From positions 97,601 through 161,600 of the forward strand of contig NZ_JOTN01000010.1 of assembly GCF_000712595.1 (NCBI RefSeq): a DNA stretch of 64,000 nt, written 5' to 3'. A program made the position numbers and the translations under genes. This document shows, piece by piece, positions 45,020-54,661 of the stretch. Numbering within the stretch: the stretch's first letter is position 1; each line of letters starts with the position of its first letter. Origin of the DNA: Bacillus manliponensis (GTDB lineage Bacteria > Bacillota > Bacilli > Bacillales > Bacillaceae_G). Under the pieces are notes generated by a model that saw only the letters and a list, made by a program, of their open reading frames with translations, had not been told where the DNA came from and made no database searches.

Positions 45020-45205
45020 ATGGGAAATAAGAAAAATTATAAGTACGATAAGAAAGAAAAACACGAAAAAGATTATGGGTGTAAAAAGGATAAGGAAAAA
45101 TACTACGAATATGATTACAAAGAGTACTATGTGAAAAAATGTCATTGTCGTTGTAGCTATGAGCCGTATTATCCGAAGCATAAAAAAGGTTATAAGGATA
45201 AATAG
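45020..45205 (+). CDS. Lys/Tyr-rich small protein, CotC-like spore coat candidate
   Basis: 61 residues, opening MGNKKNYKYDKKEKHEKDYG, with Lys and Tyr making up about half of the chain and four Cys residues in the middle (GCKK, KCHCRC). The composition resembles B. subtilis CotC and related coat proteins, which form Tyr cross-links. AAAGGGAG precedes the ATG, and a strong terminator follows. A near-match SigK promoter supports late-sporulation expression. There is no clear sequence homology I can cite, so the coat role is inferred. Confidence 0.6.
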   Translation: MGNKKNYKYDKKEKHEKDYGCKKDKEKYYEYDYKEYYVKKCHCRCSYEPYYPKHKKGYKDK

Positions 45206-45219
45206 GTGAAATGATTAAT

Positions 45220-45257
45220 AAAAAACGAAGGCTTCAAATCTGAAGCCTTCGTTTTTT
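45220..45257. terminator. Bidirectional terminator
   Basis: AAAAACGAAGGCTTCA pairs with TGAAGCCTTCGTTTTT between two converging genes. Confidence 0.92.
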
Positions 45258-45260
45258 ATG

Positions 45261-47291
45261 TTATACGTTCTTCTCACTTTTTCTCATTAACCATAGGAAA
45301 TACGGAGCACCAAGTACAGCTACGACTAACCCAGAAGGGATTTCTTTCGGATATGTGATAGTACGTCCGATAAAGTCAGCGATGCAAAGTAAGGTTGCTC
45401 CAAAAAGAATGGAGCAGAAAAATAGCTTACGATGATTTGAACCGACAAATAGACGTGCTAAGTGTGGTGCGACAAGTCCTAAGAAGGCGATTGTACCAAC
45501 AGCTGCAATATTTACCGCTGCAAGTAGCGTTGCCAAGATGATAAGAATAAGACGTATTTTATTAACGTGTTGTCCAAGCCCGGTTGCGAGTTCATCGCCA
45601 AGGACGAGAACATCAAGTTGTTTCATATAATAGAAGATAATTGGTATTAAAATGAGTGATGGGTATAGAATGATATTTTCTAAATGCCCCCATCCTTTTG
45701 CATATGTGCTTCCTGATAACCAAGTTAATGCAGCGGCAACATTTAAATTTGCTCTGACGATAAATACTTGAATAATGGCAGAACCAAGCGCTGAAACGCC
45801 AATACCAATCAAAATGAGTGCGGTTGGATTAAAGCTTGTTCTCCATGAGAAGAAGAGGACGATTCCAACTGCAACAAGTCCGCCAATAAATGCACCAAGT
45901 GGTAAGAAGAAGCTTGGCAATGCAGGGAATACGTACATAATCGTTAATGCTCCAACACCTGCTCCTGATGAAATACCGATAACGGCTGGATCTGCGAGCG
46001 GGTTCCGTAATACCCCTTGAAAGACGAGTCCACTTACAGCTAAGCAAGCTCCGGCAATCGCGGCAACAAGCATACGGGGCATACGTAAGTTCATCATCAT
46101 ATTTTTATCAAATTCTGTTAGCTGACCTGATAGTACGTTTTTGATACTGTAAATATAATCATTGCTACCAATAATAACGCCTAGTACAATTGTTAGCACG
46201 CACAGTAGCGAAGAAACAATAAGTACTTTTTTATAAGAGAAATAGCGAGAACGTACACCTGAATTTGTACTACCGTTATTCATATATTTCTTCGATTTCA
46301 TCATGCGAAATACTAAATAAATTAGCCACGGTGAACCAATCATTGCGGTAACAGCTCCGACAGGCAGTTCAGCTCCGGTCGGATCAATGACTCTGCCGAT
46401 AACATCTGCACCTAATAATAAAACTCCGCCCCATAAGAAAGAAGAAAGAAGGAGTGGGAAATGTTTATTATAGCCAATCATACGCATTAAATGCGGTGCG
46501 ACTAGGCCAACGAAGCCAATTGGTCCAACAATTGTAACAGTAACAGCTGTTAAAAAAATCGCTGCAACAAAGGCGATGAAACGTGTTAATTCTAGCTTTT
46601 CACCAAGTCCAACAGCAACTTCATCTCCAAGGAGAAGCACGTTTAATTTTCTAGACATAAGTAGTAATACAACAAATGCAACAGCAACAAATGGAAGTGT
46701 AAATTGAACACCATCCCAGTTATTTTGAATAAGAGATCCAGCCCCCCATAAGAATAAACCTGCCGTTTCATTTTCATAAAAGAGTTGCATTGTTCCTGTA
46801 AAAGCCGATAACATTAGCGTCACAACCATACCAGCTAATGCCATACGAAGCGGCGTACTTTTTCGTCCACCTGCGATGTGATAGACGAATAAAGCAGTGA
46901 TTAAGCCTCCAATGAATGTAAACAGTAGTGCGTGCTCTGTTAATCCTTTCGGTAAAAAAATTGCGGCGGCGACAAGAAAGAAGTAAGAACCAGAATGAAT
47001 TCCCATCGTACTTGCTTCAGCAAGTGGGTTCTTCGTTAATGTTTGTAGAATAACACCAGATACAGCAAGTGCTCCTCCTGCCAAGATAGCCATTACTGCT
47101 CGTGGTAAACGAAGCATGACTAATGTTTGATGCTCTAGAGAGCTATCTGCATGAAAGAGAGCGTCAATTACTGTACTGTATGTAATGTTAGCTGGTCCTT
47201 GCCCAATATGTATAAAGAAAAGGAGCAACATCAAGGCTGCTCCTCCTCCAAATACAAACATTGCTCGAAGTGAATGTTGTATTTTATTCAT
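45261..47291 (-). CDS. fpuB: Fused double FecCD permease, FpuB-like siderophore importer
   Basis: 676 residues made of two complete FecCD permease halves (about 1-330 and 350-676). Each half has [23 protein letters not shown]- or [23 protein letters not shown]-type openings and a VGLVAPHL(M/A)R signature. A fusion of this kind is known from FhuB and from B. anthracis FpuB, the permease for petrobactin and other siderophores. The gene order relative to the isd locus fits the fpuB-fpuA position I recall. No ATPase gene is adjacent. It follows the binding-protein gene by 7 bp. Confidence 0.8.
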   Translation of the reverse strand: MNKIQHSLRAMFVFGGGAALMLLLFFIHIGQGPANITYSTVIDALFHADSSLEHQTLVMLRLPRAVMAILAGGALAVSGVILQTLTKNPLAEASTMGIHSGSYFFLVAAAIFLPKGLTEHALLFTFIGGLITALFVYHIAGGRKSTPLRMALAGMVVTLMLSAFTGTMQLFYENETAGLFLWGAGSLIQNNWDGVQFTLPFVAVAFVVLLLMSRKLNVLLLGDEVAVGLGEKLELTRFIAFVAAIFLTAVTVTIVGPIGFVGLVAPHLMRMIGYNKHFPLLLSSFLWGGVLLLGADVIGRVIDPTGAELPVGAVTAMIGSPWLIYLVFRMMKSKKYMNNGSTNSGVRSRYFSYKKVLIVSSLLCVLTIVLGVIIGSNDYIYSIKNVLSGQLTEFDKNMMMNLRMPRMLVAAIAGACLAVSGLVFQGVLRNPLADPAVIGISSGAGVGALTIMYVFPALPSFFLPLGAFIGGLVAVGIVLFFSWRTSFNPTALILIGIGVSALGSAIIQVFIVRANLNVAAALTWLSGSTYAKGWGHLENIILYPSLILIPIIFYYMKQLDVLVLGDELATGLGQHVNKIRLILIILATLLAAVNIAAVGTIAFLGLVAPHLARLFVGSNHRKLFFCSILFGATLLCIADFIGRTITYPKEIPSGLVVAVLGAPYFLWLMRKSEKNV

Positions 47292-47298
47292 CGTGTAA

Positions 47299-48273
47299 TC
47301 ACTTCTTTGCAGTCATTACATCTGCGATTTGATTAGCTAAAGATTGTGCAGAAAGTGGACCACCGAACATCCAAGTGTCGCCTTTTAACTTGTAAACTCG
47401 ATCCTCTTTCTTAAAGTTTAAGTTCTCCCAAGCTGCGTTACCTTTTAATGAGTTGTCAAAAATATTATCATCATCAGCTACAACTGGAATGAAGTTAGCA
47501 TCTTGTACTGTTTGAAGTACTTCAACAGTAGATTGTTCGAAACCATCTGGTGCGTTTGTACCAGGTTTGAAAGCATTTGTTAAACCTAACTCTTTCGCAA
47601 TTTGAATTGCCATAGAGTTATCTGTTAGCATACGGAACGTTGGTACATCTTTTAATGTAAACGCTTGTGACATTGCGATATTTTTATCTTTTAATTCAGC
47701 TTTTTCGATTTTTGCTTTTGCATCAGCAAATGTTTTGTCCATCTCTTTTAACACTTTTTCAGCTTCAGCTTCTTTGCCTACAGCTTTAGCGATTTGATTG
47801 AATGTTTCAGTCATTTCAGCTAAGTGGTTGTCGTTATTTGTTGATGGATCAAATAATATAGTTGGTGCAATTTGTTCTAACTCATCTTTAATTTCTTTTG
47901 CACGGAATGAAGCTGTAATAATTAAATCTGGTTTTAACTTGCTGATTTCTTCTAAGTTTGGTTGTTGACGAGTACCTACATCAACTACGTCTTTACCAGG
48001 TTTGACTTCTGTGTTTACCCATTTATTGTAGTTCTCAATGTCAGCCATACCGACAGGTTGAACACCAAGAGCTAATAAGTCTTCAGAATATACCCATTCT
48101 AAAACAACAACTTTTTTCGCAGGCTTGTCTAGTTTCGTTTCACCTTCAGCATGCTTAATTGTAATTGCTTCAGATTTGTTGTTTGCTTTCGTTTCTTCTT
48201 TCTTTTCTGTCGGCTGACTGCAACCAACAGCGAATAGAAGAACGACCATAAGAATACTAATGATCTTTTTCAT
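47299..48273 (-). CDS. fpuA: Siderophore-binding lipoprotein, FpuA-like
   Basis: 324 residues with lipobox FAVGC (Cys 18), then a Lys/Glu linker and a FecB/FhuD-type binding domain ([61 protein letters not shown]). It would catch an iron-siderophore outside the membrane and deliver it to the double permease downstream. In B. anthracis FpuA binds petrobactin; the name here rests on position and general similarity, so the ligand is inferred. A Fur-type box lies upstream. Confidence 0.78.
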   Translation of the reverse strand: MKKIISILMVVLLFAVGCSQPTEKKEETKANNKSEAITIKHAEGETKLDKPAKKVVVLEWVYSEDLLALGVQPVGMADIENYNKWVNTEVKPGKDVVDVGTRQQPNLEEISKLKPDLIITASFRAKEIKDELEQIAPTILFDPSTNNDNHLAEMTETFNQIAKAVGKEAEAEKVLKEMDKTFADAKAKIEKAELKDKNIAMSQAFTLKDVPTFRMLTDNSMAIQIAKELGLTNAFKPGTNAPDGFEQSTVEVLQTVQDANFIPVVADDDNIFDNSLKGNAAWENLNFKKEDRVYKLKGDTWMFGGPLSAQSLANQIADVMTAKK

Positions 48274-48340
48274 TGTCTTCCCCCAAAATATAATATTTTC
48301 TTATTTTTGCGATTACTCGCACGACTGGAAACCTTTTAAT

Positions 48341-48355
48341 TGAAAGGGATTCTCA
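48341..48355. promoter_or_regulatory. Fur box upstream of fpuA
   Basis: TGAAAGGGATTCTCA (reverse TGAGAATCCCTTTCA) fits the 7-1-7 Fur pattern, about 70 bp before the fpuA start. Confidence 0.65.
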
Positions 48356-48687
48356 ATCTCAACAAATAGATAATATAATGCTTTGGATTATAATGTCAAT
48401 ACTTTTCTTTCAATTCAGAATGAAAAAATATCAATTTATGTATTTTGGTGTGAAAATATGTTGAATCTTGAAGGTTTTGTTTCTTATATATTATGAGGTT
48501 CAGAGAGCTAAAAATATGGGGGGGGTTAAAGGTATAAGTACAAGCCAGTGTAGGGAGATTTGCATGTAATATGTAGTAACATAGATAACATTTATGTATC
48601 AACATGTGGGATAAAGTGAAACTTTCAGTTAGTTGGCTTCATCTTCTACTAAATTGGGCAAAACTATAAGAGAAAGAAGGTGTTACT
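48356..48687. other. Intergenic region between fpuA and the collagen-like gene
   Basis: This AT-rich stretch holds the fpuA promoter area near the Fur box and a degenerate bcr1-like fragment (48611-48659). I see no coding frame. AAGAAGGTG before 48688 is the ribosome site of the next gene. No clear SigK promoter was found; CATGTAATA at about 48562 is only a partial match. Confidence 0.45.
48611..48659 (-). repeat. Degenerate bcr1-like fragment, reverse orientation
   Basis: ATAAAGTGAAACTTTCAGTTAG and GGCTTCATCTTCTACT follow the order of the element's 3' end in reverse, as at 23596-23674, but the hairpin arms are eroded. Confidence 0.45.
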
Positions 48688-49407
48688 ATGTTTCTATGGC
48701 GGAACAATGCATATAATTATGGAACGGTATGCTACAGTTGTGACCATAGTGTAAATGCGGGTAAATGTTGCTTTAGTTGCGATGGAACAACACCAAAAGT
48801 AGGTCCAACTGGAGCAACAGGTCCAACTGGAGCAACAGGTCCAACTGGAGCAACAGGTCCAACTGGAGCAACGGGTCCAACTGGAGCAACGGGTCCAACT
48901 GGAGCAACAGGTCCAACTGGGGCAACAGGTCCAACTGGGGCAACGGGTCCAACTGGAGCAACGGGTCCAACCGGTCCAACCGGAGCAACAGGTTTCAGTG
49001 TAACTGAAACATATGCGTTTGCAAACAATACATCGGGAACAGCTGTAGCTGTGCTTCTCGGCGGGACGAATGTGCCTCTTCCTAATAATCAAGATATTGG
49101 AACTGGTATAACGATAAATGGTGCAAACACAGTATTCACCATTGCAAATGCGGGACATTACTATATTTCATATACAATTAACTTAACATTGGGCTTACTA
49201 GTGAGTTCAAGAATTACAGTGAATGGCGCTCCTTTAGCTGGAACAATTAATTCACCTGCAGTTGCTGCAACTTCATTTAGTGCCATGATCATTACAAATA
49301 TTCCAGCAGGAGCAACAATTAGTTTGCAGTTATTTGGATTAGTAGCAGTGGCAACATTATCGACGGCTACACCAGGTGCCGCTGTGACGATTATACGAGT
49401 GAGTTAA
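48688..49407 (+). CDS. Collagen-like protein with BclA-type C-terminal domain, probable exosporium protein
   Basis: 239 residues. The N-terminal ~38 residues are rich in Cys (CYSCDHS, KCCFSC). A collagen-like stretch of 21 Gly-X-Y triplets follows (nine GPTGAT units, then GPTGPTGAT, coded by 48802-48990). The C-terminal ~138 residues form a beta-rich TNF-like domain as in BclA ([39 protein letters not shown]). BclA-family proteins trimerise and make the hair-like nap of the exosporium. The usual BclA N-terminal targeting sequence is absent, replaced by the Cys-rich segment, so attachment may differ. Confidence 0.82.
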   Translation: MFLWRNNAYNYGTVCYSCDHSVNAGKCCFSCDGTTPKVGPTGATGPTGATGPTGATGPTGATGPTGATGPTGATGPTGATGPTGATGPTGATGPTGPTGATGFSVTETYAFANNTSGTAVAVLLGGTNVPLPNNQDIGTGITINGANTVFTIANAGHYYISYTINLTLGLLVSSRITVNGAPLAGTINSPAVAATSFSAMIITNIPAGATISLQLFGLVAVATLSTATPGAAVTIIRVS

Positions 49408-49438
49408 AAAGTGACTATAAAAATATAAGTCACTTTTT
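49406..49438 (+). terminator. Terminator after collagen-like gene
   Basis: AAAAGTGACT pairs with AGTCACTTTT and is followed by T residues. Confidence 0.8.
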
Positions 49439-49546
49439 CTGTTTTATATAAATTGATAAGTATGTTCTTTTTTAATATATATTTAAATTCTTATTTCTAG
49501 TGTGAATAAGAAAATGTAATGTTTAAGAATAGTTAGAATATTATGA

Positions 49547-49605
49547 TTGTAACGGTGCAACTACTATACTATAATGGATGTACAAACGAAATGAATAGAC
49601 ATTCA
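49547..49605 (+). promoter_or_regulatory. lcfA promoter with FadR operator
   Basis: TTGTAA (49547-49552), a 17-base spacer and TATAAT (49570-49575) make a SigA promoter. ATGAATAGACATTCA (49591-49605) lies just after the expected start site and differs little from the FadR operator found at the fadR promoter. Confidence 0.7.
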
Positions 49606-49632
49606 TTTTTTGTTGGAAGGAGGAGTTGTAAA

Positions 49633-51318
49633 ATGGAAAGACCATGGCTCAAAAGTTATCCAAAAGAAATTCCACATGAAATTTCTTATGATATAAGGCC
49701 TCTTCACGTATATTTGAAGGAAACATCTTCAAAATACCCAAATAAGAAAGCGCTTCATTTTTTAGGGAAAGATATTACTTTTTCAGAGTTAGACCGTAAA
49801 GTAAGACAGTTTGCAAATTATCTTCGTAAACTTGGTATTGGAAAAGGGGACCGAGTTGCGATTATGTTACCAAATTGCCCGCAAGCTGTTATTGGTTATT
49901 ACGGTACGTTATTGGCAGGTGGTATCGTTGTTCAAACAAACCCTCTTTATACAGAAAGGGAGCTTGAATATCAGTTGCATGATTCAGGTGCAAAAGTTAT
50001 TCTTTGTTTAGATCTTGTGTTTCCGAAAGTCACCAATGTTCAGTCCTCCACTCAAATCGAGCATATCATCGTTACACGCATCGCAGACTTTTTACCATTT
50101 CCAAAAAATTTAATTTATCCATTTATACAAAAAAAGCAAACGAATTTATCTGTTGCTGTAACAGAAAGTGAGCGTATTCATGTATGGAAGTCAGTTGAAA
50201 GAGCTGATGATCAAGCGATAGAAATTTCTTGTGATCCTGAAGAAGATTTGGCATTATTGCAGTACACAGGAGGAACGACAGGGTTTCCCAAAGGAGTTAT
50301 GTTAACGCATAAAAATCTTGTTGCAAATACAGTAATGGGTATTCATTGGATGTATAACTGTAAAGAAGGAGAAGAAGTAATTCTTGGTATTCTTCCATTT
50401 TTCCATGTGTATGGCATGACAGCCGTTATGAATTTATCGATTATGCAAGGATATAAAATGGTACTTGTTCCGAAATTTGATATAAAAATGGTATTAGAAG
50501 CAATAAAGAAGCATCGGGTTACGCTGTTCCCAGGTGCTCCAACTATTTATATTGCGTTATTAAATTATCCTGAGCTAGATAAGTATGATATTTCATCTAT
50601 TGAGGCTTGTATTAGTGGCTCTGCCCCGCTTCCAGTTGAAGTGCAGGAGAAGTTTGAAAGTATAACAGGCGGAAAGCTTGTTGAAGGATACGGCTTAACA
50701 GAATCTTCGCCTGTTATACATAGTAATTTCTTATGGGAAAGACGTGTTCCTGGTAGTATTGGTGTGCCATGGCCAGATACAGATTCGCGTGTTGTATCAA
50801 TTGAAACTGGTGAACCGCTACCACCTGGCGAGCTTGGTGAAATTATAGCAAAAGGCCCACAAATTATGAAAGGGTATTGGAACAAACCAGAGGAAACGGC
50901 AGCAGTACTTCGAGATGGATGGCTTCATACTGGGGATGTTGGGTATATGGATGAAGATGGATTCTTTTATGTGAAAGATAGGAAGAAAGATATGATTGTA
51001 GCGAGTGGATTTAATGTATATCCACGTGAAGTAGAAGAAGTATTATATGAAAATGAAAAAGTACAAGAGGTTGTTGTTATCGGTGTGCCAGATCCATATC
51101 GAGGCGAAACTGTAAAAGCCTTTGTTGTTATAAAAGAAGGGGTGGAATGTACAGAAGAAGAGTTAAATACGTTTGCTCGTAAGTATTTAGCTGCTTATAA
51201 AGCACCAAAAATTTATGAATTTCGTAAAGAATTGCCAAAAACAACAGTCGGAAAGATTTTACGACGCGTTCTTGTTGATGAAGAGTTACAAAAGAAGGAC
51301 GATGAGAAAATGGGCTAA
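49633..51318 (+). CDS. lcfA: Long-chain fatty acid-CoA ligase
   Basis: 561 residues. It activates fatty acids to acyl-CoA with ATP, the first step of beta-oxidation. Motifs: LLQYTGGTTGFPKGVMLTHK (phosphate loop), VEGYGLTESSPVIH, and LHTGDVGYMDEDGFFYVKDRKKDMI. The start is ATG 49633 (MERPWLKSYPKEIPHE) after GGAGGAG; the frame extends 30 residues upstream through the operator and is not credible. It stands just before fadR-fadB-etfB-etfA, as in B. subtilis, and has a FadR operator. Confidence 0.94.
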   Translation: MERPWLKSYPKEIPHEISYDIRPLHVYLKETSSKYPNKKALHFLGKDITFSELDRKVRQFANYLRKLGIGKGDRVAIMLPNCPQAVIGYYGTLLAGGIVVQTNPLYTERELEYQLHDSGAKVILCLDLVFPKVTNVQSSTQIEHIIVTRIADFLPFPKNLIYPFIQKKQTNLSVAVTESERIHVWKSVERADDQAIEISCDPEEDLALLQYTGGTTGFPKGVMLTHKNLVANTVMGIHWMYNCKEGEEVILGILPFFHVYGMTAVMNLSIMQGYKMVLVPKFDIKMVLEAIKKHRVTLFPGAPTIYIALLNYPELDKYDISSIEACISGSAPLPVEVQEKFESITGGKLVEGYGLTESSPVIHSNFLWERRVPGSIGVPWPDTDSRVVSIETGEPLPPGELGEIIAKGPQIMKGYWNKPEETAAVLRDGWLHTGDVGYMDEDGFFYVKDRKKDMIVASGFNVYPREVEEVLYENEKVQEVVVIGVPDPYRGETVKAFVVIKEGVECTEEELNTFARKYLAAYKAPKIYEFRKELPKTTVGKILRRVLVDEELQKKDDEKMG

Positions 51319-51338
51319 AGAAGCCCTTTCTTTTTTTA
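51312..51338 (+). terminator. Terminator after lcfA
   Basis: GGGCT pairs with AGCCC over a short loop overlapping the lcfA stop, followed by CTTTCTTTTTTT. Confidence 0.65.
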
Positions 51339-51348
51339 TGTTATTTTA

Positions 51349-51402
51349 TTGACAACATTTTAAATAATCAGTATTATTGGAATATGAATGAATAGTCATT
51401 CA
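51349..51402 (+). promoter_or_regulatory. fadR operon promoter with perfect FadR operator
   Basis: TTGACA (51349-51354), a 17-base spacer and TATTAT (51372-51377) form a strong SigA promoter. TGAATGAATAGTCATTCA (51385-51402) matches the B. subtilis FadR consensus TGAATGANTANTCATTCA and covers the start of transcription. Confidence 0.88.
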
Positions 51403-51424
51403 TATTCTTTAAGGGGACAGTAAT

Positions 51425-52012
51425 GTGAAAAAGAACAGACCAAAATATAACCAAATTATTGATGCAGCGGTGATTGTTATCGCTGAAAATGGCTATCATC
51501 AAGCACAAGTTTCAAAAATAGCAAAGCAAGCTGGTGTTGCCGATGGTACAATTTATTTATACTTCAAAAATAAAGAAGATATATTAATATCCTTATTCCA
51601 AGAGAAGATGGGAGAATTTATCGAAACAATTCGGCAAAAAACAGCAGGAATTGAAAGCGCTGTAGAGAAGTTATTTATGTTGGTAGAAACGCACTTCTCT
51701 TTACTTTCACAAAATGATTCCTTAGCCATTGTTACACAATTAGAACTTCGTCAGTCTAACCAAGATTTACGCCTCAAAATTAATGAAGTATTGAAAGGAT
51801 ACTTGCAAGTCATTGATCAAATTTTACAAGTCGGTGTGGAGCAAGGAGAGTTTCGTGCAGATTTAAATGTTCGAGTAGCAAGGCAAATGATTTTTGGAAC
51901 AGTAGATGAGGTTGTGACCAACTGGGTAATGAGCGATCATAAATACAACTTGGTCGCACTTTCAAATACGGTGCATGAGCTATTAGTTTCAGCTTGTGGC
52001 TATCGTCAATAA
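51425..52012 (+). CDS. fadR: TetR-family fatty-acid degradation regulator FadR
   Basis: 195 residues. An N-terminal TetR helix-turn-helix ([44 protein letters not shown]) and an all-helical C-terminal ligand domain. In B. subtilis FadR represses beta-oxidation genes and is released by long-chain acyl-CoA. The start is GTG 51425 after AAGGGGACAG. A perfect FadR operator overlaps its own promoter, so it is autoregulated, and a second operator precedes lcfA. Confidence 0.94.
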   Translation: MKKNRPKYNQIIDAAVIVIAENGYHQAQVSKIAKQAGVADGTIYLYFKNKEDILISLFQEKMGEFIETIRQKTAGIESAVEKLFMLVETHFSLLSQNDSLAIVTQLELRQSNQDLRLKINEVLKGYLQVIDQILQVGVEQGEFRADLNVRVARQMIFGTVDEVVTNWVMSDHKYNLVALSNTVHELLVSACGYRQ

Positions 52013-52023
52013 TGGGAGGGATT

Positions 52024-52800
52024 ATGTTGGATTTCTTATCTGTAACAGTGGAAGATTATGTAGCGGTAGTTAAACTTAATCATCCGCCAGCAAATGCAAT
52101 GTCTTCACAAGTAATTAGTGAAGTTGGTGAATTGTTGGATGAAGTAGAAAAAGATGAGAACGTACGCGTTGTACTTCTTCATGGAGAAGGTCGCTTTTTC
52201 TCAGCAGGAGCGGACATTAAAGAGTTTACTTCTGTAGTAGAAGCGAAAGAAGCGATGAAGCTTGCTCAACATGGACAAATAGTATTTGAACGTGTAGAAA
52301 AGTTTTCCAAACCAATTATTGCGGCAATTCATGGGGCAGCGCTAGGCGGTGGCCTAGAGCTTGCTATGTCTTGTCATATGCGTTTTGTAACTGAAAATGC
52401 AAAACTTGGCTTACCGGAGTTAATGCTAGGTTTAATTCCAGGGTTCGCAGGAACGCAACGTTTACCGCGTTACGTTGGAAAGGCAAAAGCTTGTGAGATG
52501 ATGTTAACAAGTTCTCCAATTTCTGGTTTAGAAGCAGTGGAATGCGGTCTTGCAAACAAAGCGTTTGAAGAAGATAATTTAATAGAAGAGACGCTGAAAA
52601 TTTCAAAGGCAATTGCACTGAAAAGTCCAGCGACAACTCGCGCTGTATTAGATTTATTACAAACGACAAAATCTCCTGATTATTATGAGGGAGTGCAGCG
52701 TGAAGCGCAGCTCTTTGGCGATGTATTTATTAGTGAGGATGGAAAAGAAGGCGTTGCAGCTTTTCTAGAAAAGCGCAAACCATCTTTTAGTGGGAAATAG
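52024..52800 (+). CDS. fadB: Enoyl-CoA hydratase
   Basis: 258 residues of the crotonase family; it hydrates trans-2-enoyl-CoA in beta-oxidation. The oxyanion-hole segments are SAGADIKEF and [19 protein letters not shown]. The catalytic Glu region is [28 protein letters not shown] 52024 follows GGGAGG; the frame runs ten residues further into the fadR gene. It is part of the fadR-fadB-etfB-etfA operon. Confidence 0.92.
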   Translation: MLDFLSVTVEDYVAVVKLNHPPANAMSSQVISEVGELLDEVEKDENVRVVLLHGEGRFFSAGADIKEFTSVVEAKEAMKLAQHGQIVFERVEKFSKPIIAAIHGAALGGGLELAMSCHMRFVTENAKLGLPELMLGLIPGFAGTQRLPRYVGKAKACEMMLTSSPISGLEAVECGLANKAFEEDNLIEETLKISKAIALKSPATTRAVLDLLQTTKSPDYYEGVQREAQLFGDVFISEDGKEGVAAFLEKRKPSFSGK

Positions 52801-52878
52801 TAAATATTTTTTTGTTATAAAATAACTGAAAATTTCAATTAACTAAAATTTTTTATAAAAAACAAGGGGGTAAATAGA

Positions 52879-53652
52879 ATGAACATCTACGTACTCATGA
52901 AACGAACATTTGATACAGAAGAAAAAATCGTAATTAAAAATGGTGCAATTTACGATGGCGAAGCGGAATTCATCATCAACCCTTACGATGAATATGCGAT
53001 TGAAGAAGCAATTCTAGTAAGAGATGCGCATGGCGGTGAAATTACTGTTGTTACAGTTGGCGGCGAAGATAGTGAAAAAGAACTGCGCACGGCATTGGCA
53101 ATGGGCTGTGATAAAGCAGTATTAATCAATATTGAAGATGATGTTGAAAATGGAGATCAATTCACAACAGCAAAAGTGCTTGCTGAGTACTTAAAAGATA
53201 AAGATGCGGATTTAATCCTAGGTGGTAACGTAGCGATCGATGGTGCATCTGGACAAGTTGGACCTCGCGTTGCGGAAGCGTTAAACATGCCATACGTAAC
53301 AACAATTACAAAGCTTGAAATTGATGGTAAAAACGTGAAAATTGAGCGCGATGTTGAAGGAGATACAGAAGTAATTGAAACGACGCTTCCTGTATTAGTG
53401 ACAGCACAGCAAGGTTTAAATGAGCCACGATACCCATCACTTCCAGGTATTATGAAAGCGAAGAAAAAGCCGCTTGAAGAGTTAGAATTAGACGATTTAG
53501 ATTTAGAGGAAGATGATGTAGAAGCAAAAACAAAAACAATTGAAATCTATTTACCTCCTCAGAAAGATGCAGGAAAAGTGTTGCAAGGCGAGCTGCAAGA
53601 TCAAGTAAAAGAACTTGTATCATTGCTCCATACAGAAGCGAAAGTCGTTTAA
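52879..53652 (+). CDS. etfB: Electron transfer flavoprotein beta subunit
   Basis: 257 residues. ETF accepts electrons from acyl-CoA dehydrogenases. The N-terminal MNIYVLMKRTFDTEEKI and the AMP-binding region (ILGGNVAIDGASGQVGPRVAEALNMP) are typical, followed by the beta-subunit signature VTAQQGLNEPRYPSLPGIMKAKKKPLEEL. AAGGGGG precedes the ATG. It pairs with etfA, 31 bp on. Confidence 0.94.
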   Translation: MNIYVLMKRTFDTEEKIVIKNGAIYDGEAEFIINPYDEYAIEEAILVRDAHGGEITVVTVGGEDSEKELRTALAMGCDKAVLINIEDDVENGDQFTTAKVLAEYLKDKDADLILGGNVAIDGASGQVGPRVAEALNMPYVTTITKLEIDGKNVKIERDVEGDTEVIETTLPVLVTAQQGLNEPRYPSLPGIMKAKKKPLEELELDDLDLEEDDVEAKTKTIEIYLPPQKDAGKVLQGELQDQVKELVSLLHTEAKVV

Positions 53653-53683
53653 AAAATACTAGTATATCCAGGAGGGAAAACAT

Positions 53684-54661
53684 ATGGCTCGTAAAGTATT
53701 AGTAATGGGAGAAATTCGTGACGGATCTTTACGTAATGTATCATTTGAAGCAGTAGCAGCAGCAAAAACAGTAGCAGAAGGCGGAGAAGTGGTTGGTCTT
53801 TTAATTGGAGATAAAGTCGCTTCTTTAGCAAATGAACTTATTTATTACGGTGCAGATCGCGTTGTTACAGTTGAAAGCGATAAATTAAATTCATATACAT
53901 CTGATGGTTATGCACAAGCATTCCTTGCGGTATATGAAGAGGAAAAGCCAGAAGGTATTATTTTCGGACATACTGCGTTAGGAAAAGATTTATCTCCAAA
54001 ATTAGCAGCGAAATTACAGGCTGGTCTTGTTTCTGATGTTACAGCATTAGAAGTAGCGGGTGGAAACATTGTATTCACACGTCCAATTTACTCTGGTAAA
54101 GCGTTTGAAAAGAAAATTGTAACAGATGGTGTACTATTTGCGACAATTCGTCCAAATAATATCGAATCTCTTACAAAAGATGAAGCGCGCGCAGGTGACG
54201 TATCATCAATGACAGTTGATGTAAAAGACTTACGTACAGTCATTCAAGATGTTGTTCGTAAAACTGCAGAAGGTGTAGACCTTTCTGAAGCAAAAGTAAT
54301 CATTGCTGGTGGTCGTGGTGTAAAGAGTGAAGAAGGCTTTAAACCACTGAAAGAATTAGCAGATGTACTTGGTGGAGCAGTTGGTGCTTCTCGTGGTGCT
54401 TGTGACGCTGAGTACTGCGATTACTCACTGCAAATTGGGCAAACTGGTAAAGTCGTTACACCAGACTTATATATTGCGTGCGGTATCTCTGGTGCGATTC
54501 AGCATTTAGCTGGTATGTCGAACTCAAAGATTATTGTTGCAATTAACAAAGATCCAGAAGCAAATATCTTCAAAGTAGCTGACTATGGTATTGTCGGTGA
54601 CTTATTTGAAGTATTACCGCTATTAACAGAAGAATTTAAAAAGTTAAAAGTACATTCGTAA
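53684..54661 (+). CDS. etfA: Electron transfer flavoprotein alpha subunit
   Basis: 325 residues. The N-terminal nucleotide-binding-like domain is followed by the C-terminal FAD-binding domain with IIAGGRGVKSEEGF, LGGAVGASRGACDAEY, GQTGKVVTPDLYIACGISGAIQHLAGM and INKDPEANIFKVADYGIVGD. It forms the ETF heterodimer with EtfB, passing electrons from fatty-acid oxidation to the respiratory chain. AGGAGGG precedes the ATG. It is the last gene of the FadR operon. Confidence 0.95.
   Translation: MARKVLVMGEIRDGSLRNVSFEAVAAAKTVAEGGEVVGLLIGDKVASLANELIYYGADRVVTVESDKLNSYTSDGYAQAFLAVYEEEKPEGIIFGHTALGKDLSPKLAAKLQAGLVSDVTALEVAGGNIVFTRPIYSGKAFEKKIVTDGVLFATIRPNNIESLTKDEARAGDVSSMTVDVKDLRTVIQDVVRKTAEGVDLSEAKVIIAGGRGVKSEEGFKPLKELADVLGGAVGASRGACDAEYCDYSLQIGQTGKVVTPDLYIACGISGAIQHLAGMSNSKIIVAINKDPEANIFKVADYGIVGDLFEVLPLLTEEFKKLKVHS

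Noticed and set aside
48555-48600. Possible SigK promoter before the collagen-like gene
   Set aside because: CATGTAATA and CATAGATAA each miss conserved positions and neither has AC at the right distance.
48802-48990. Possible CRISPR-like array
   Set aside because: The repeats are contiguous 18-bp units without spacers and encode Gly-X-Y triplets.
48694-49158. Minus-strand and alternate frames through the collagen repeat
   Set aside because: The 18-bp repeat opens all frames; only the Gly-X-Y frame has a start with a ribosome site and a structured C-terminus.
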